From positions 558,001-622,000 of the forward strand of contig NZ_JAFCKS010000002.1 in assembly GCF_018129995.1 (NCBI RefSeq): 64,000 bases of DNA. Direction: 5' to 3'. Both the position numbers and the translations under genes were made by a program. Shown one piece after another: positions 52,926 to 61,051 of the stretch. A model generated the notes under the pieces. That model did no database searches. It saw nothing but the letters and a program-made list of their open reading frames with translations, and was not told where the DNA came from. The stretch comes from Bradyrhizobium sp. SZCCT0153 (GTDB lineage: Bacteria; Pseudomonadota; Alphaproteobacteria; Rhizobiales; Xanthobacteraceae). Position 1 is the stretch's first letter. The number at the start of each line of letters is the position of its first letter.

Positions 52926-54904
52926 TCGCGGAAACGGGACATTACGCGCTCGTGCTGGCGCTCGGTCTGGCGCTGATCCAGTCCATCGTGCCGCTGATCG
53001 GCGCGCGCCTGCGCGATGACGCGCTGATGAATGTGGCGCGCTCCACTGCGCTGGCGCAGCTTCTGTTCGTCGGTGCGTCGTTCATCGCGCTCGTGACGCT
53101 GCACGTGGTTTCGGATTTCTCGGTCGCCAACGTCTACGAGAATTCCCACTCCATGAAGCCGCTGCTCTACAAGATCACCGGCGTGTGGGGAAACCATGAA
53201 GGCTCGATGCTGCTGTGGGTGTCGATCCTCGCGCTGTTCGGCGGACTGGTCGCGGCCTTGGGCAACAATCTGCCGCTGTCGCTGCGCGCGCATGTGCTTG
53301 CCGTGCAGGCCTGGATCGCCAGCGCCTTCTACCTCTTCATCCTGGTGACCTCGAACCCGTTCCTGCGCATCGCCAACCCGCCGATCGAAGGGCGCGATCT
53401 CAATCCCGTGCTCCAGGACATCGGCCTCGCCGTGCATCCACCGATGCTCTATCTCGGCTATGTCGGCTTCTCGATCTCGTTCTCCTTCGCGATCGCAGCG
53501 CTGATGGAGGGGCGGATCGACGCGGCCTGGGCACGCTGGGTGCGGCCGTGGACGCTGGTCGCCTGGATATTCCTGACGCTCGGCATCGCCATGGGCTCCT
53601 ACTGGGCCTATTACGAGCTCGGCTGGGGCGGCTGGTGGTTCTGGGATCCGGTCGAGAACGCCTCGCTGATGCCGTGGCTCGCCGGCACCGCGCTGCTGCA
53701 TTCGGCGCTGGTGATGGAGAAGCGCAACGCGCTGAAGGTCTGGACCATCCTGCTGTCGATCCTGACCTTCTCGCTGTCGCTGCTCGGCACCTTCCTGGTG
53801 CGCTCGGGCGTCATCACCTCCGTGCACGCCTTCGCCACCGATCCCACCCGCGGCGTGTTCATTCTCCTGATCCTCTGCCTGTTCATCGGCGGCAGCCTGT
53901 CGCTTTTCGCGGGCCGCGCCGGGTCGTTGAAGCAGGGTGGCCTGTTCGCGCCGATCTCGCGCGAGGGCGCGCTGGTGCTGAACAACCTGCTGCTCACGGT
54001 CGCCTGCGCGGTGGTGCTGTTCGGCACGCTCTATCCGCTGGCGATGGAGTTGCTCGCCGACTTCAAGATGTCGGTCGGCGCGCCGTTCTACAACCTTACC
54101 TTCGCTCCGCTGTTCACGCTGCTGCTGCTCGCCGTGCCGTTCGGGCCGATGCTGGCGTGGAAACGCGGCGATCTGCTCGGCGTGACCCAGCGCCTGCTCG
54201 CGGCAGGCGTTGCCGGGCTCGTTGTGATCGCCATCGTCTGGGCATGGACGCGCGGCGGCAGCGCACTGGCGCCATTGGCGATCGGGCTTGGCGTCTTCGT
54301 CATCGCCGGTGCCATGACCGATCTGGCCGAACGCACCGGCCTGTTTCGCCTGCCCTTCGCAACGACGCTGCACCGCGCCCGCGGCCTGCCGCGCTCGGCA
54401 TGGGGGAGTGTGTTTGCGCATGCGGGGCTCGGCGTCGCGCTGATCGGAATCGTCTGCGAGACCACCTGGAACAGCGAATACATCGCGACCATGAAGCAGA
54501 ACGACGTCGCTCATGTCGCCGGTTATGACGTGAAGCTGGACGGCCTGTTCCAGCGCCAGGGCCCGAACTTTCGCGAGATGATCGCCGAGTTCAACGTCAG
54601 CCACGAGGGCGAGACGCTCAGCGTCATGACGCCGTCCAAGCGCAGCTTTACCACCCGCGGCTCGTCGACGACCGAGGCCGCGCTGCTGACGCGCGGCGCA
54701 AGCCAGCTCTACATCTCGCTGGGCGATGCGACCGCCGAGGGCGCCATCGCCGTGCGCATCTATCACAAGCCGCTGGTGCTGCTGATCTGGTGGGGACCGG
54801 TGCTGATGGCGTTCGGCGGCATGCTGTCGCTGTCCGACCGGCGCCTGCGGGTCGGCGCGCCGAAACCGGCGCGGGCCAAGCAGCGCCTGCAGCCGGCGGA
54901 GTGA
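52922..54904 (+). CDS. ccmF: Cytochrome c haem lyase subunit CcmF (CycK)
   Basis: 660 residues, about fourteen membrane helices. The haem-handling WWD motif is visible in [19 protein letters not shown] (about residues 236-254), with conserved histidines elsewhere ([14 protein letters not shown]). With CcmH it attaches haem to cytochromes c in the periplasm. It starts in an ATGA overlap with ccmE and its stop is four bases before ccmH, so the set is transcribed together. Confidence 0.96.
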   Translation: MIAETGHYALVLALGLALIQSIVPLIGARLRDDALMNVARSTALAQLLFVGASFIALVTLHVVSDFSVANVYENSHSMKPLLYKITGVWGNHEGSMLLWVSILALFGGLVAALGNNLPLSLRAHVLAVQAWIASAFYLFILVTSNPFLRIANPPIEGRDLNPVLQDIGLAVHPPMLYLGYVGFSISFSFAIAALMEGRIDAAWARWVRPWTLVAWIFLTLGIAMGSYWAYYELGWGGWWFWDPVENASLMPWLAGTALLHSALVMEKRNALKVWTILLSILTFSLSLLGTFLVRSGVITSVHAFATDPTRGVFILLILCLFIGGSLSLFAGRAGSLKQGGLFAPISREGALVLNNLLLTVACAVVLFGTLYPLAMELLADFKMSVGAPFYNLTFAPLFTLLLLAVPFGPMLAWKRGDLLGVTQRLLAAGVAGLVVIAIVWAWTRGGSALAPLAIGLGVFVIAGAMTDLAERTGLFRLPFATTLHRARGLPRSAWGSVFAHAGLGVALIGIVCETTWNSEYIATMKQNDVAHVAGYDVKLDGLFQRQGPNFREMIAEFNVSHEGETLSVMTPSKRSFTTRGSSTTEAALLTRGASQLYISLGDATAEGAIAVRIYHKPLVLLIWWGPVLMAFGGMLSLSDRRLRVGAPKPARAKQRLQPAE

Positions 54905-54908
54905 CCCG

Positions 54909-55391
54909 ATGCGCCGGATGATGGCCACGATCGTCGCGCTCGCGCTGCTGGCCTTGCCCGCGGCGCACGCCGTGCAGCCCGACGAGATCATGTCGGACCC
55001 CGCCAGGGAGTCGCGCGCACGCGATTTGTCGCGCGAGCTGCGCTGCATGGTCTGTCAGAACCAGTCGATCGACGATTCCGATGCGCCGCTCGCGCGCGAT
55101 CTGCGGCTGCTGGTACGCGAGCGCATCGCAGCCGGCGACAGCAATTCTCAGGTGCTCGACTTCCTGGTCGCACGCTATGGCGAGTTCGTGCTGCTCAAGC
55201 CTCGCTTGGAGCGGCAGACCATCTTGCTGTGGCTGCTCGCGCCGCTGTTGCTGATCGGCGGCGGGCTGGCGCTGTGGCTGCAAATCCGTCGGCGTTCGCG
55301 AAGCGGTGCAGATGTACCAGCTCCGCCGCTTACGCCCGACGAGGAAGCGCGGCTCGCTGCACTGATGTCGGAAGAACCAAGGTCGTCATAG
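54909..55391 (+). CDS. ccmH: Cytochrome c maturation thiol protein CcmH (CycL)
   Basis: 160 residues. A signal peptide (MRRMMATIVALALLALPAAHA) is followed by the CcmH redox motif LRCMVCQNQSIDDSDA, whose cysteine pair reduces the apocytochrome, then RDLRLLVRERIAAGDSN and a C-terminal membrane helix (about 105-127). It is shorter than the E. coli protein, whose extra TPR part is here supplied by the separate ccmI gene, as usual in rhizobia. Last gene of the cycHJKL set; degP follows only after an intervening methyl-accepting gene. Confidence 0.95.
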   Translation: MRRMMATIVALALLALPAAHAVQPDEIMSDPARESRARDLSRELRCMVCQNQSIDDSDAPLARDLRLLVRERIAAGDSNSQVLDFLVARYGEFVLLKPRLERQTILLWLLAPLLLIGGGLALWLQIRRRSRSGADVPAPPLTPDEEARLAALMSEEPRSS

Positions 55392-55499
55392 CGCTACGTA
55401 ATGATACGTAGGCCGTCTGGCGCTGCATGTTTCATGCTCTGTTGACCTTTGTCTGGAAGCTTGTCGCGTCATTTGATTCCAGACCTTGAGTCCTCAACG

Positions 55500-56843
55500 A
55501 TGTTCACGAACAGCAATCTGACGATCCGCTTTCTGGTCGGCGCCGTCGTCGCTGCATTATTGTTCCTGCTCGGCATCGGCGGCGGCACCGGCTTCGTCGC
55601 GGTGCTCTATCTCAACAACGAGATCACCAGCCTGTCATCGGACTTCGCCGCACTGAGCGGGCCTGCGCGCGACCACGCGATGCAGATCTATCAGCAGGCG
55701 CAGACAGCGTTCTCCTATTTTCTCGTCGCCTGCGGCGTGATCGTGGTTGTCGCCGGCGCGATCTGTCTCGCCACCTGGTTTGTCGTTCGCAACGGCATCC
55801 TCAGTCCCTTGGCGGCGATCGTGCATGCCATGCGGGAGGTCGCCGACCAGAAGTTCGAGACATCGGTTCCGGGGCTCGGCGGCACCAACGAGATCGGCCT
55901 GCTCGCCGGCGCATTGGAGGTGTTCAAGACCAATGGCCTGGAGCGGCGGCGCCTCACCGAGCAGCAGCTGCATGAAGCGCAGCACCAGGCCGAGCGATCG
56001 AAATTCCTGGACGCGCGGATCAAGCGCTTCAACGAGCTGGTCGCCAGCGTCGTCGACAGCGTGGCGTCATCGGCCGTGCATTTGACGAGCAATGCCGAGA
56101 CGCTGTCGCAGACCGCCAACGACACCAGCACCAAGGCCAATGCGGTTGCGAGCGCGGCTAGCCAGGCCAGCGCCAGCGTGCAGACGGTGGCGGGCTCGGC
56201 CGAGGCGATGACGAATTCGATCGGAACGATCAGCCGCCGCGTCACGGACGCGACCCAGCGCGCCGAGGGCGCAGCGACGCAGGCCGAGAAGAGCCGCGAT
56301 ACCATCCACACCCTGTCGGACGCCGCCGACAAGATCGGCGAGGTCGTGCAACTGGTGCAGGCGGTCGCCTCGCAGACCAACCTGCTGGCGCTCAACGCCA
56401 CCATCGAGGCGGCGCGGGCAGGCGAGGCCGGCAAGGGCTTTGCCGTGGTCGCCTCCGAGGTGAAGAATCTGGCGCACCAAACCAGCAAGGCGACGGAGGA
56501 GATCACCGCCCACGTCGCCAGCATCCAGGGCATCACAGCGGAGACGCGCGGCGCGATCGACGGCATCTCCAAGACGTTGTCGGAGATTTCGTCCATCATG
56601 TCCGGCATCGAGGTCGACACCGCTCAGCAGCGCAACGCCACGCAGGAGATCACGCGCAGCGCCCGGGACGCCGCCGGCGGCACGCTCGACGTCTCCAATC
56701 ACATCGTCCAGATCACCTCGACCTCCGCCGAGACCGGCCGCATGGCCGCCGAGGCGCGGGACTCCGCGGTTGACCTGTCGCGGCAGGCCGAGACCTTGAA
56801 GCGCGAAGTCGACGAGTTCATCGTCAGCGTCAGGGCAAGCTGA
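55500..56843 (+). CDS. Methyl-accepting chemotaxis-type protein with a short sensor
   Basis: 447 residues. Two membrane helices (about 10-36 and 68-95) with only about 30 residues between them, so there is almost no periplasmic sensor. A HAMP-like region ([18 protein letters not shown]) leads to an MCP signalling domain with the hairpin tip [20 protein letters not shown] and [13 protein letters not shown]. Probably it detects a cytoplasmic or membrane signal. No chemotaxis genes are near. It separates ccmH from degP, which often follow directly in rhizobia. The ATG at 55500 is favoured over an upstream in-frame start at 55449. Confidence 0.85.
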   Translation: MFTNSNLTIRFLVGAVVAALLFLLGIGGGTGFVAVLYLNNEITSLSSDFAALSGPARDHAMQIYQQAQTAFSYFLVACGVIVVVAGAICLATWFVVRNGILSPLAAIVHAMREVADQKFETSVPGLGGTNEIGLLAGALEVFKTNGLERRRLTEQQLHEAQHQAERSKFLDARIKRFNELVASVVDSVASSAVHLTSNAETLSQTANDTSTKANAVASAASQASASVQTVAGSAEAMTNSIGTISRRVTDATQRAEGAATQAEKSRDTIHTLSDAADKIGEVVQLVQAVASQTNLLALNATIEAARAGEAGKGFAVVASEVKNLAHQTSKATEEITAHVASIQGITAETRGAIDGISKTLSEISSIMSGIEVDTAQQRNATQEITRSARDAAGGTLDVSNHIVQITSTSAETGRMAAEARDSAVDLSRQAETLKREVDEFIVSVRAS

Positions 56844-57067
56844 GCGCCCCCTTAACGGGAGGCCTGCTCGCCGTTACGGGAACTTGATTAAGTTGCTGTA
56901 ATACCACGATTTTCGGCCTGCGATAAACTGCCGCATCCGCGCCTCCCGTTCATTACGAAAGTTTAACCCCCCCGCCAGCGCGCGGTAAGGCGGGAGCCCC
57001 CATCTTCAGGTCCGCAAGGTGCTGGCAGCCGGCACCAAAAGGAATTCAAGGCCCTGGAGATCCCTGC

Positions 57068-58651
57068 ATGACCGATCGTATCGACCTTAGGAACCTTCCG
57101 TCCTACCGGCAGCCGCGCCGGTCGGTTTTCTCGGCTCGCAGGATCGCGCTGATGGCTTCGGTCATCGCCGGTCTCGGGATCGCCGTCCACGGCTTCAGCC
57201 CGTCGACCTCCCCGAGCGACCTGTTCTCCAGCCCGGCGCATGCGCAGGTCAACAACGAGGTCCGGAAGGTCGAGCGTCCGATCGGCTTCGCCGATATTGT
57301 CGAGCGCGTGAAGCCTTCGGTGATCTCCGTGAAGGTCAATATCAAGCAAAAGACCGTAAGCAACGATGACGGCGACGATTCTTCCTCGCCGTTCCAGCCG
57401 GGCTCGCCGATGGAGCGCTTCTTCCGCCGCTTCGGCGGTCCGGATGGCGTCCCGGGCCTGAAGGGCGGTGGCGGCCGCGGCCGCGTCGTGCAGGGCCAGG
57501 GTTCCGGCTTCTTCATCTCGGCTGACGGCTTTGCCGTGACCAACAACCACGTGGTCGACGGCGCCGACAAGGTCGAGGTCACCACCGACGACGGCAAGAC
57601 CTACTCCGCCAAGGTGATCGGCACGGACCAGCGCACCGACCTCGCCTTGATCAAGGTCGAGGGCAGCACGAACTTCCCGTTCGCCAAGCTTGCCGACGGC
57701 AAGCCCCGGATCGGCGACTGGGTGCTCGCGGTCGGCAATCCGTTCGGCCTCGGCGGCACCGTGACGGCCGGCATCGTTTCGGCCAGCGGCCGCGACATCG
57801 GCAACGGCCCGTATGACGATTTCATCCAGATCGACGCGCCCGTGAACAAGGGTAATTCCGGCGGTCCGGCTTTCGACACCAACGGTGAGGTGATGGGCGT
57901 CAATACCGCGATCTACTCGCCCTCCGGCGGCAGCGTCGGCATCGCGTTCTCGATTCCCGCCAGCACCGTGAAGAGCGTGGTGGCGCAGCTCAAGGACAAG
58001 GGCTCGGTCAGCCGTGGCTGGATCGGCGTGCAGATTCAGCCGGTGACGTCGGACATCGCCGACAGCCTCGGCATGAAGAAGGCCGAAGGAGCGCTGGTCG
58101 CTGAGCCGCAGGCGAATGGTCCGGCTGCCAAGGCCGGCATCGAGTCCGGTGACGTGATCACGTCGGTCAACGGCGAATCGGTCAAGGACGCTCGCGAACT
58201 CGCCCGCACCATCGGCGGTCTGGCGCCCGGCGCGACCGTGAAGCTCAACGTACTGCACAAGGGCCAGGACAAGGTCGTGAACCTCACCCTCGGCCAGCTG
58301 CCGAACACGATCGAGGCCAAGGCCGACACCGACAATGACGGCGGCAAGGGTGCGAGCAAGGGCACCGACGTGCCCAGGCTCGGCATGACGGTTGCCCCCG
58401 CCAATTCCGTGGCCGGCGCCGGCAAGGACGGCGTCGTCGTCACCGAAGTCGATCCGAAGAGCGCCGCGGCCGAACGCGGCTTCAAGGAGGGCGACGTGAT
58501 TCTCGAAGTCGGCGGCAAGAGCGTGAGCAGCGCCGGCGAAGTCCGCGACGCCATCAATACGGCGCGGACCGACAACAAGAACAGCGTCCTGATGCGCGTG
58601 AAGAGCGGCGGCCAGTCGCGCTTCGTCGCCGTGCCCATCGCCAAGGGCTAG
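57068..58651 (+). CDS. degP: Periplasmic serine protease, DegP/HtrA type
   Basis: 527 residues. Misfolded-protein protease and chaperone of the periplasm. A signal or anchor helix (about 24-42) precedes a trypsin-like domain with the triad His161 (TNNHVVDG), Asp191 (RTDLALIKV) and Ser264 (GNSGGPAF), a Gly-rich loop near residues 125-145, and two PDZ domains (about 310-400 and 435-520; GWIGVQIQPVTSD and FKEGDVILEVGGKSV). Every catalytic residue is present. Three strong hairpins follow the stop codon, the last a classic terminator. It belongs to the rhizobial cycHJKL-degP neighbourhood. Confidence 0.95.
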   Translation: MTDRIDLRNLPSYRQPRRSVFSARRIALMASVIAGLGIAVHGFSPSTSPSDLFSSPAHAQVNNEVRKVERPIGFADIVERVKPSVISVKVNIKQKTVSNDDGDDSSSPFQPGSPMERFFRRFGGPDGVPGLKGGGGRGRVVQGQGSGFFISADGFAVTNNHVVDGADKVEVTTDDGKTYSAKVIGTDQRTDLALIKVEGSTNFPFAKLADGKPRIGDWVLAVGNPFGLGGTVTAGIVSASGRDIGNGPYDDFIQIDAPVNKGNSGGPAFDTNGEVMGVNTAIYSPSGGSVGIAFSIPASTVKSVVAQLKDKGSVSRGWIGVQIQPVTSDIADSLGMKKAEGALVAEPQANGPAAKAGIESGDVITSVNGESVKDARELARTIGGLAPGATVKLNVLHKGQDKVVNLTLGQLPNTIEAKADTDNDGGKGASKGTDVPRLGMTVAPANSVAGAGKDGVVVTEVDPKSAAAERGFKEGDVILEVGGKSVSSAGEVRDAINTARTDNKNSVLMRVKSGGQSRFVAVPIAKG

Positions 58652-58718
58652 GCCTCAGGAGGCTTGCGAGATGAAGGGTGTCGGCCGGCATCAGTCGCCC
58701 CCGCCGACGGCGCCCTTC

Positions 58719-58746
58719 GGGGAAGCAGCGCAACGACTGCTTCCCC
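58719..58746 (+). other. Strong hairpin after degP
   Basis: GGGGAAGCAG (58719-58728) pairs perfectly with CTGCTTCCCC (58737-58746) around an 8-base loop. It is the first of three hairpins between degP and the next regulator. There is no T run after it, so it is not a terminator itself; it may protect the degP 3' end or belong to a small RNA. Confidence 0.5.
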
Positions 58747-58752
58747 TGTCTA

Positions 58753-58788
58753 CCTTCCGGTGGAATTACGCCCCCCTCCGTCGGAAGG
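58753..58788 (+). other. Second hairpin after degP
   Basis: CCTTCC (58753-58758), extended by CG, pairs with CGGAAGG (58782-58788) across a loop of about 23 bases. Weaker than the flanking stems. It lies between the strong hairpin and the terminator. Confidence 0.4.
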
Positions 58789-58792
58789 CCTA

Positions 58793-58832
58793 GGGCGGTG
58801 AGGTCCCCCCAGCTTCACCGCCCGCCTTTTTT
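58793..58832 (+). terminator. Rho-independent terminator after degP
   Basis: GGGCGGTGA (58793-58801) pairs perfectly with TCACCGCCC (58815-58823) and is followed by GCC and a T run to 58832. This is a classic intrinsic terminator ending the degP transcript and separating it from the two-component genes. Confidence 0.8.
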
Positions 58833-58905
58833 CTCGATCCGAGATCGTTCCGCTCGGCTTGCATGCGATTGCCGCTCGCGCCATGTTTAGAGAAGGTTCA
58901 CTCCC

Positions 58906-59607
58906 TTGACCGTCGCCGAACGCACGATGCGCCTCCTCATTATCGAAGACGACCGCGAATCCGCCGACTACCTCGTGAAGGCGTTTCGCGAGGTCGGGCA
59001 CATTGCCGACCACGCCGCCGACGGCGAGGAAGGTCTCGCCATGGCCGAGAACGGCGATTACGACGTCCTGGTGGTCGACCGCATGCTGCCCAAGCGCGAC
59101 GGCCTGTCGCTGATCGGCGCGCTGCGCGACAAGGACGATTCGACGCCGGTGCTGATTCTCTCGGCGCTCGGCCAGGTCGACGACCGCATCAAGGGCCTGC
59201 GCGCCGGCGGCGACGACTATCTGCCAAAGCCCTATTCCTTTGCCGAGCTGCTGGCCCGCGTCGAGGTGCTGTCGCGCCGCCGCGGCGGCCCGGCCGAGGA
59301 CACCCTTTATCGCGTCGGCGATCTCGAGCTCGACCGTCTGTCCCACCGCGTCGCCCGCGGCAAGGACGAGCTGACGCTTCAGCCGCGCGAATTCCGCCTG
59401 CTCGAATACCTCATGAAGCATGCGGGCCAGGTTGTGACCCGCACCATGCTGCTGGAGAACGTCTGGGACTATCATTTCGATCCGCAGACCAACGTGATCG
59501 ACGTGCACATTTCGCGGCTGCGCTCCAAGATCGACAAGGGCTTCGAGCGGCCACTGCTGCACACGATCCGCGGCGCCGGGTACATGATCCGTGACGGCAT
59601 TCGGTAA
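58906..59607 (+). CDS. OmpR-type response regulator
   Basis: 233 residues. Receiver domain with Asp58 (VVDRMLPKRDG) and winged-helix output domain (LQPREFRLLEYLMKHAGQV, FDPQTNVIDVHISRLRSKI). The TTG at 58906 is taken as start because AGAAGG lies nine bases upstream; an ATG at 58927 starts exactly at the conserved MRLLIIEDD and is an alternative. The kinase gene overlaps it by 17 bases. This pair sits between degP and glnE; the stimulus is unknown. Confidence 0.9.
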   Translation: MTVAERTMRLLIIEDDRESADYLVKAFREVGHIADHAADGEEGLAMAENGDYDVLVVDRMLPKRDGLSLIGALRDKDDSTPVLILSALGQVDDRIKGLRAGGDDYLPKPYSFAELLARVEVLSRRRGGPAEDTLYRVGDLELDRLSHRVARGKDELTLQPREFRLLEYLMKHAGQVVTRTMLLENVWDYHFDPQTNVIDVHISRLRSKIDKGFERPLLHTIRGAGYMIRDGIR

Positions 59608-61051
59608 ACTCGTCCGCACCACGGCGTTCCGGCTGACGCTGGTCTACCTGTTCCTGTTCGGGATCTTCGCGGCTTCGCTGCTGGGCTATTTCGCCTGGAA
59701 TACGCGGCGGCTGATCACCGAAGAGATCACGCAGACGGTCAATGCCGAGACCTCGGAGATCAACGAGATCTACGGCCGCCGCGGTCTGGTCGGCCTCGTA
59801 CGCGCGATCGAATATCGGGCACTGCGGCCGGGCGCCAATCTCTACCTCGTGACCACGCCGACCGGCCAGGCGGTTGCCGGCAATGTCGGCTCGCTGGCGC
59901 CGGGCGTGATGGCGACGCGCGGCTGGTCGGAGACCGCCTACCGGCGGATCGAGGACGCCGACGACCGCGACCATCGTGCGCTGGTGCGTGTCACCGAATT
60001 GGAAAACGGCTTCCGGCTTCTGATCGGCCGCGACCTCGCCGAGCGGCGTCGCCTGTTCGGCATCGTCGCCAAGGCGGCGCAATGGTCGATCCTGATCGTC
60101 GTCGTGCTCGGCCTCGGCGGCGGCATCTTCGTCGCGCGTCGTGTGCTCCGGCGCATCGACGCCATGACCGGCACCGCGCAGCGCATCATGACCGGCGATC
60201 TCAGCGGGCGTCTTCCCGTGGGGCGTAGCGGTGACGAGCTCGACCGCCTCGCCGAAAACCTCAATGCCATGCTGGAGCGGATCGAGGCGCTGATGGCGGG
60301 GTTGAAGGAGGTCTCCGACAACATCGCCCACGACCTCAAGACGCCGCTGACGCGCCTGCGCAACCGGGCCGAGGAGGCGCTGGCGAAATCGGGCAGCGAA
60401 GCCGATTACCGCGCCGCGCTGGAGCGGACGATCGAGGAATCCGACGGCCTGATCCGTACCTTCAACGCGCTGCTGATGATCGCGCGCGCCGAGTCCGGAC
60501 AGGCGCGCGGCAACATGGATGATTTCGACGCGGCCGAGGTCGCAGGTGGCATCCACGAGCTCTACGAGCCGCTCGCCGAGGACGACGGCATGACGTTGAA
60601 GGTCAAGGCCGAGCCGACACCGGTTCACGCCAACCGCGAACTGATCAGCCAGGCGCTCGCCAATCTGGTCGAGAATGCGATCAAATACGGCAAGCCGGTC
60701 GCGCAGACGGCGGGAACCGTGGTCAGCATGGATAGCAGGCAGATCACGATCGAGGCCAGGCGCGACGGCGATCAGGTGCTCCTCAGCGTCACCGATCACG
60801 GTCCCGGCATCCCCGAGAGCGACCGCAAGCATGCCGTGGAACGATTCGTTCGGCTGGAAGCGAGCCGCACCCTGCCTGGGTCCGGCCTCGGCCTCAGTCT
60901 CGCTTCGGCAGTCGCGACATTGCATGGCGGTGAGTTGAGGTTGGGCGACGCCCAGCCGGGTCTTATCGCCACCCTGGTCCTGCCGGTGCGCGCGGGGGCC
61001 GGCGACAGGGTTGCTCCGCCAATGCTGGATGTGCCACAGAAGGTGGCATGA
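59591..61051 (+). CDS. Membrane histidine kinase
   Basis: 486 residues, GTG start 17 bases inside the preceding regulator gene. Two membrane helices (about 16-37 and 165-184) enclose a periplasmic sensor of about 125 residues; HAMP (IDAMTGTAQRIMTGDLSGR), H-box SDNIAHDLKTPLTRLR with His247, N-box LVENAIKYG, DHGPGIPESD and GSGLGLSLAS follow. A classic OmpR-type partner for the regulator at 58906. Its stop overlaps the glnE start by four bases. Confidence 0.9.
   Translation: MTAFGKLVRTTAFRLTLVYLFLFGIFAASLLGYFAWNTRRLITEEITQTVNAETSEINEIYGRRGLVGLVRAIEYRALRPGANLYLVTTPTGQAVAGNVGSLAPGVMATRGWSETAYRRIEDADDRDHRALVRVTELENGFRLLIGRDLAERRRLFGIVAKAAQWSILIVVVLGLGGGIFVARRVLRRIDAMTGTAQRIMTGDLSGRLPVGRSGDELDRLAENLNAMLERIEALMAGLKEVSDNIAHDLKTPLTRLRNRAEEALAKSGSEADYRAALERTIEESDGLIRTFNALLMIARAESGQARGNMDDFDAAEVAGGIHELYEPLAEDDGMTLKVKAEPTPVHANRELISQALANLVENAIKYGKPVAQTAGTVVSMDSRQITIEARRDGDQVLLSVTDHGPGIPESDRKHAVERFVRLEASRTLPGSGLGLSLASAVATLHGGELRLGDAQPGLIATLVLPVRAGAGDRVAPPMLDVPQKVA

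Noticed and set aside
55488..55499. TTGAGTCCTCAA before the methyl-accepting gene as a FixK box
   Set aside because: The half sites are separated by four bases instead of six, and it directly abuts the start codon.
56879..56912. GGAACTT-like envelope-stress or heat-shock promoter before degP
   Set aside because: A GGAACTT is present, but no convincing -10 element at correct spacing for RpoE, EcfG or RpoH; left out as a feature.
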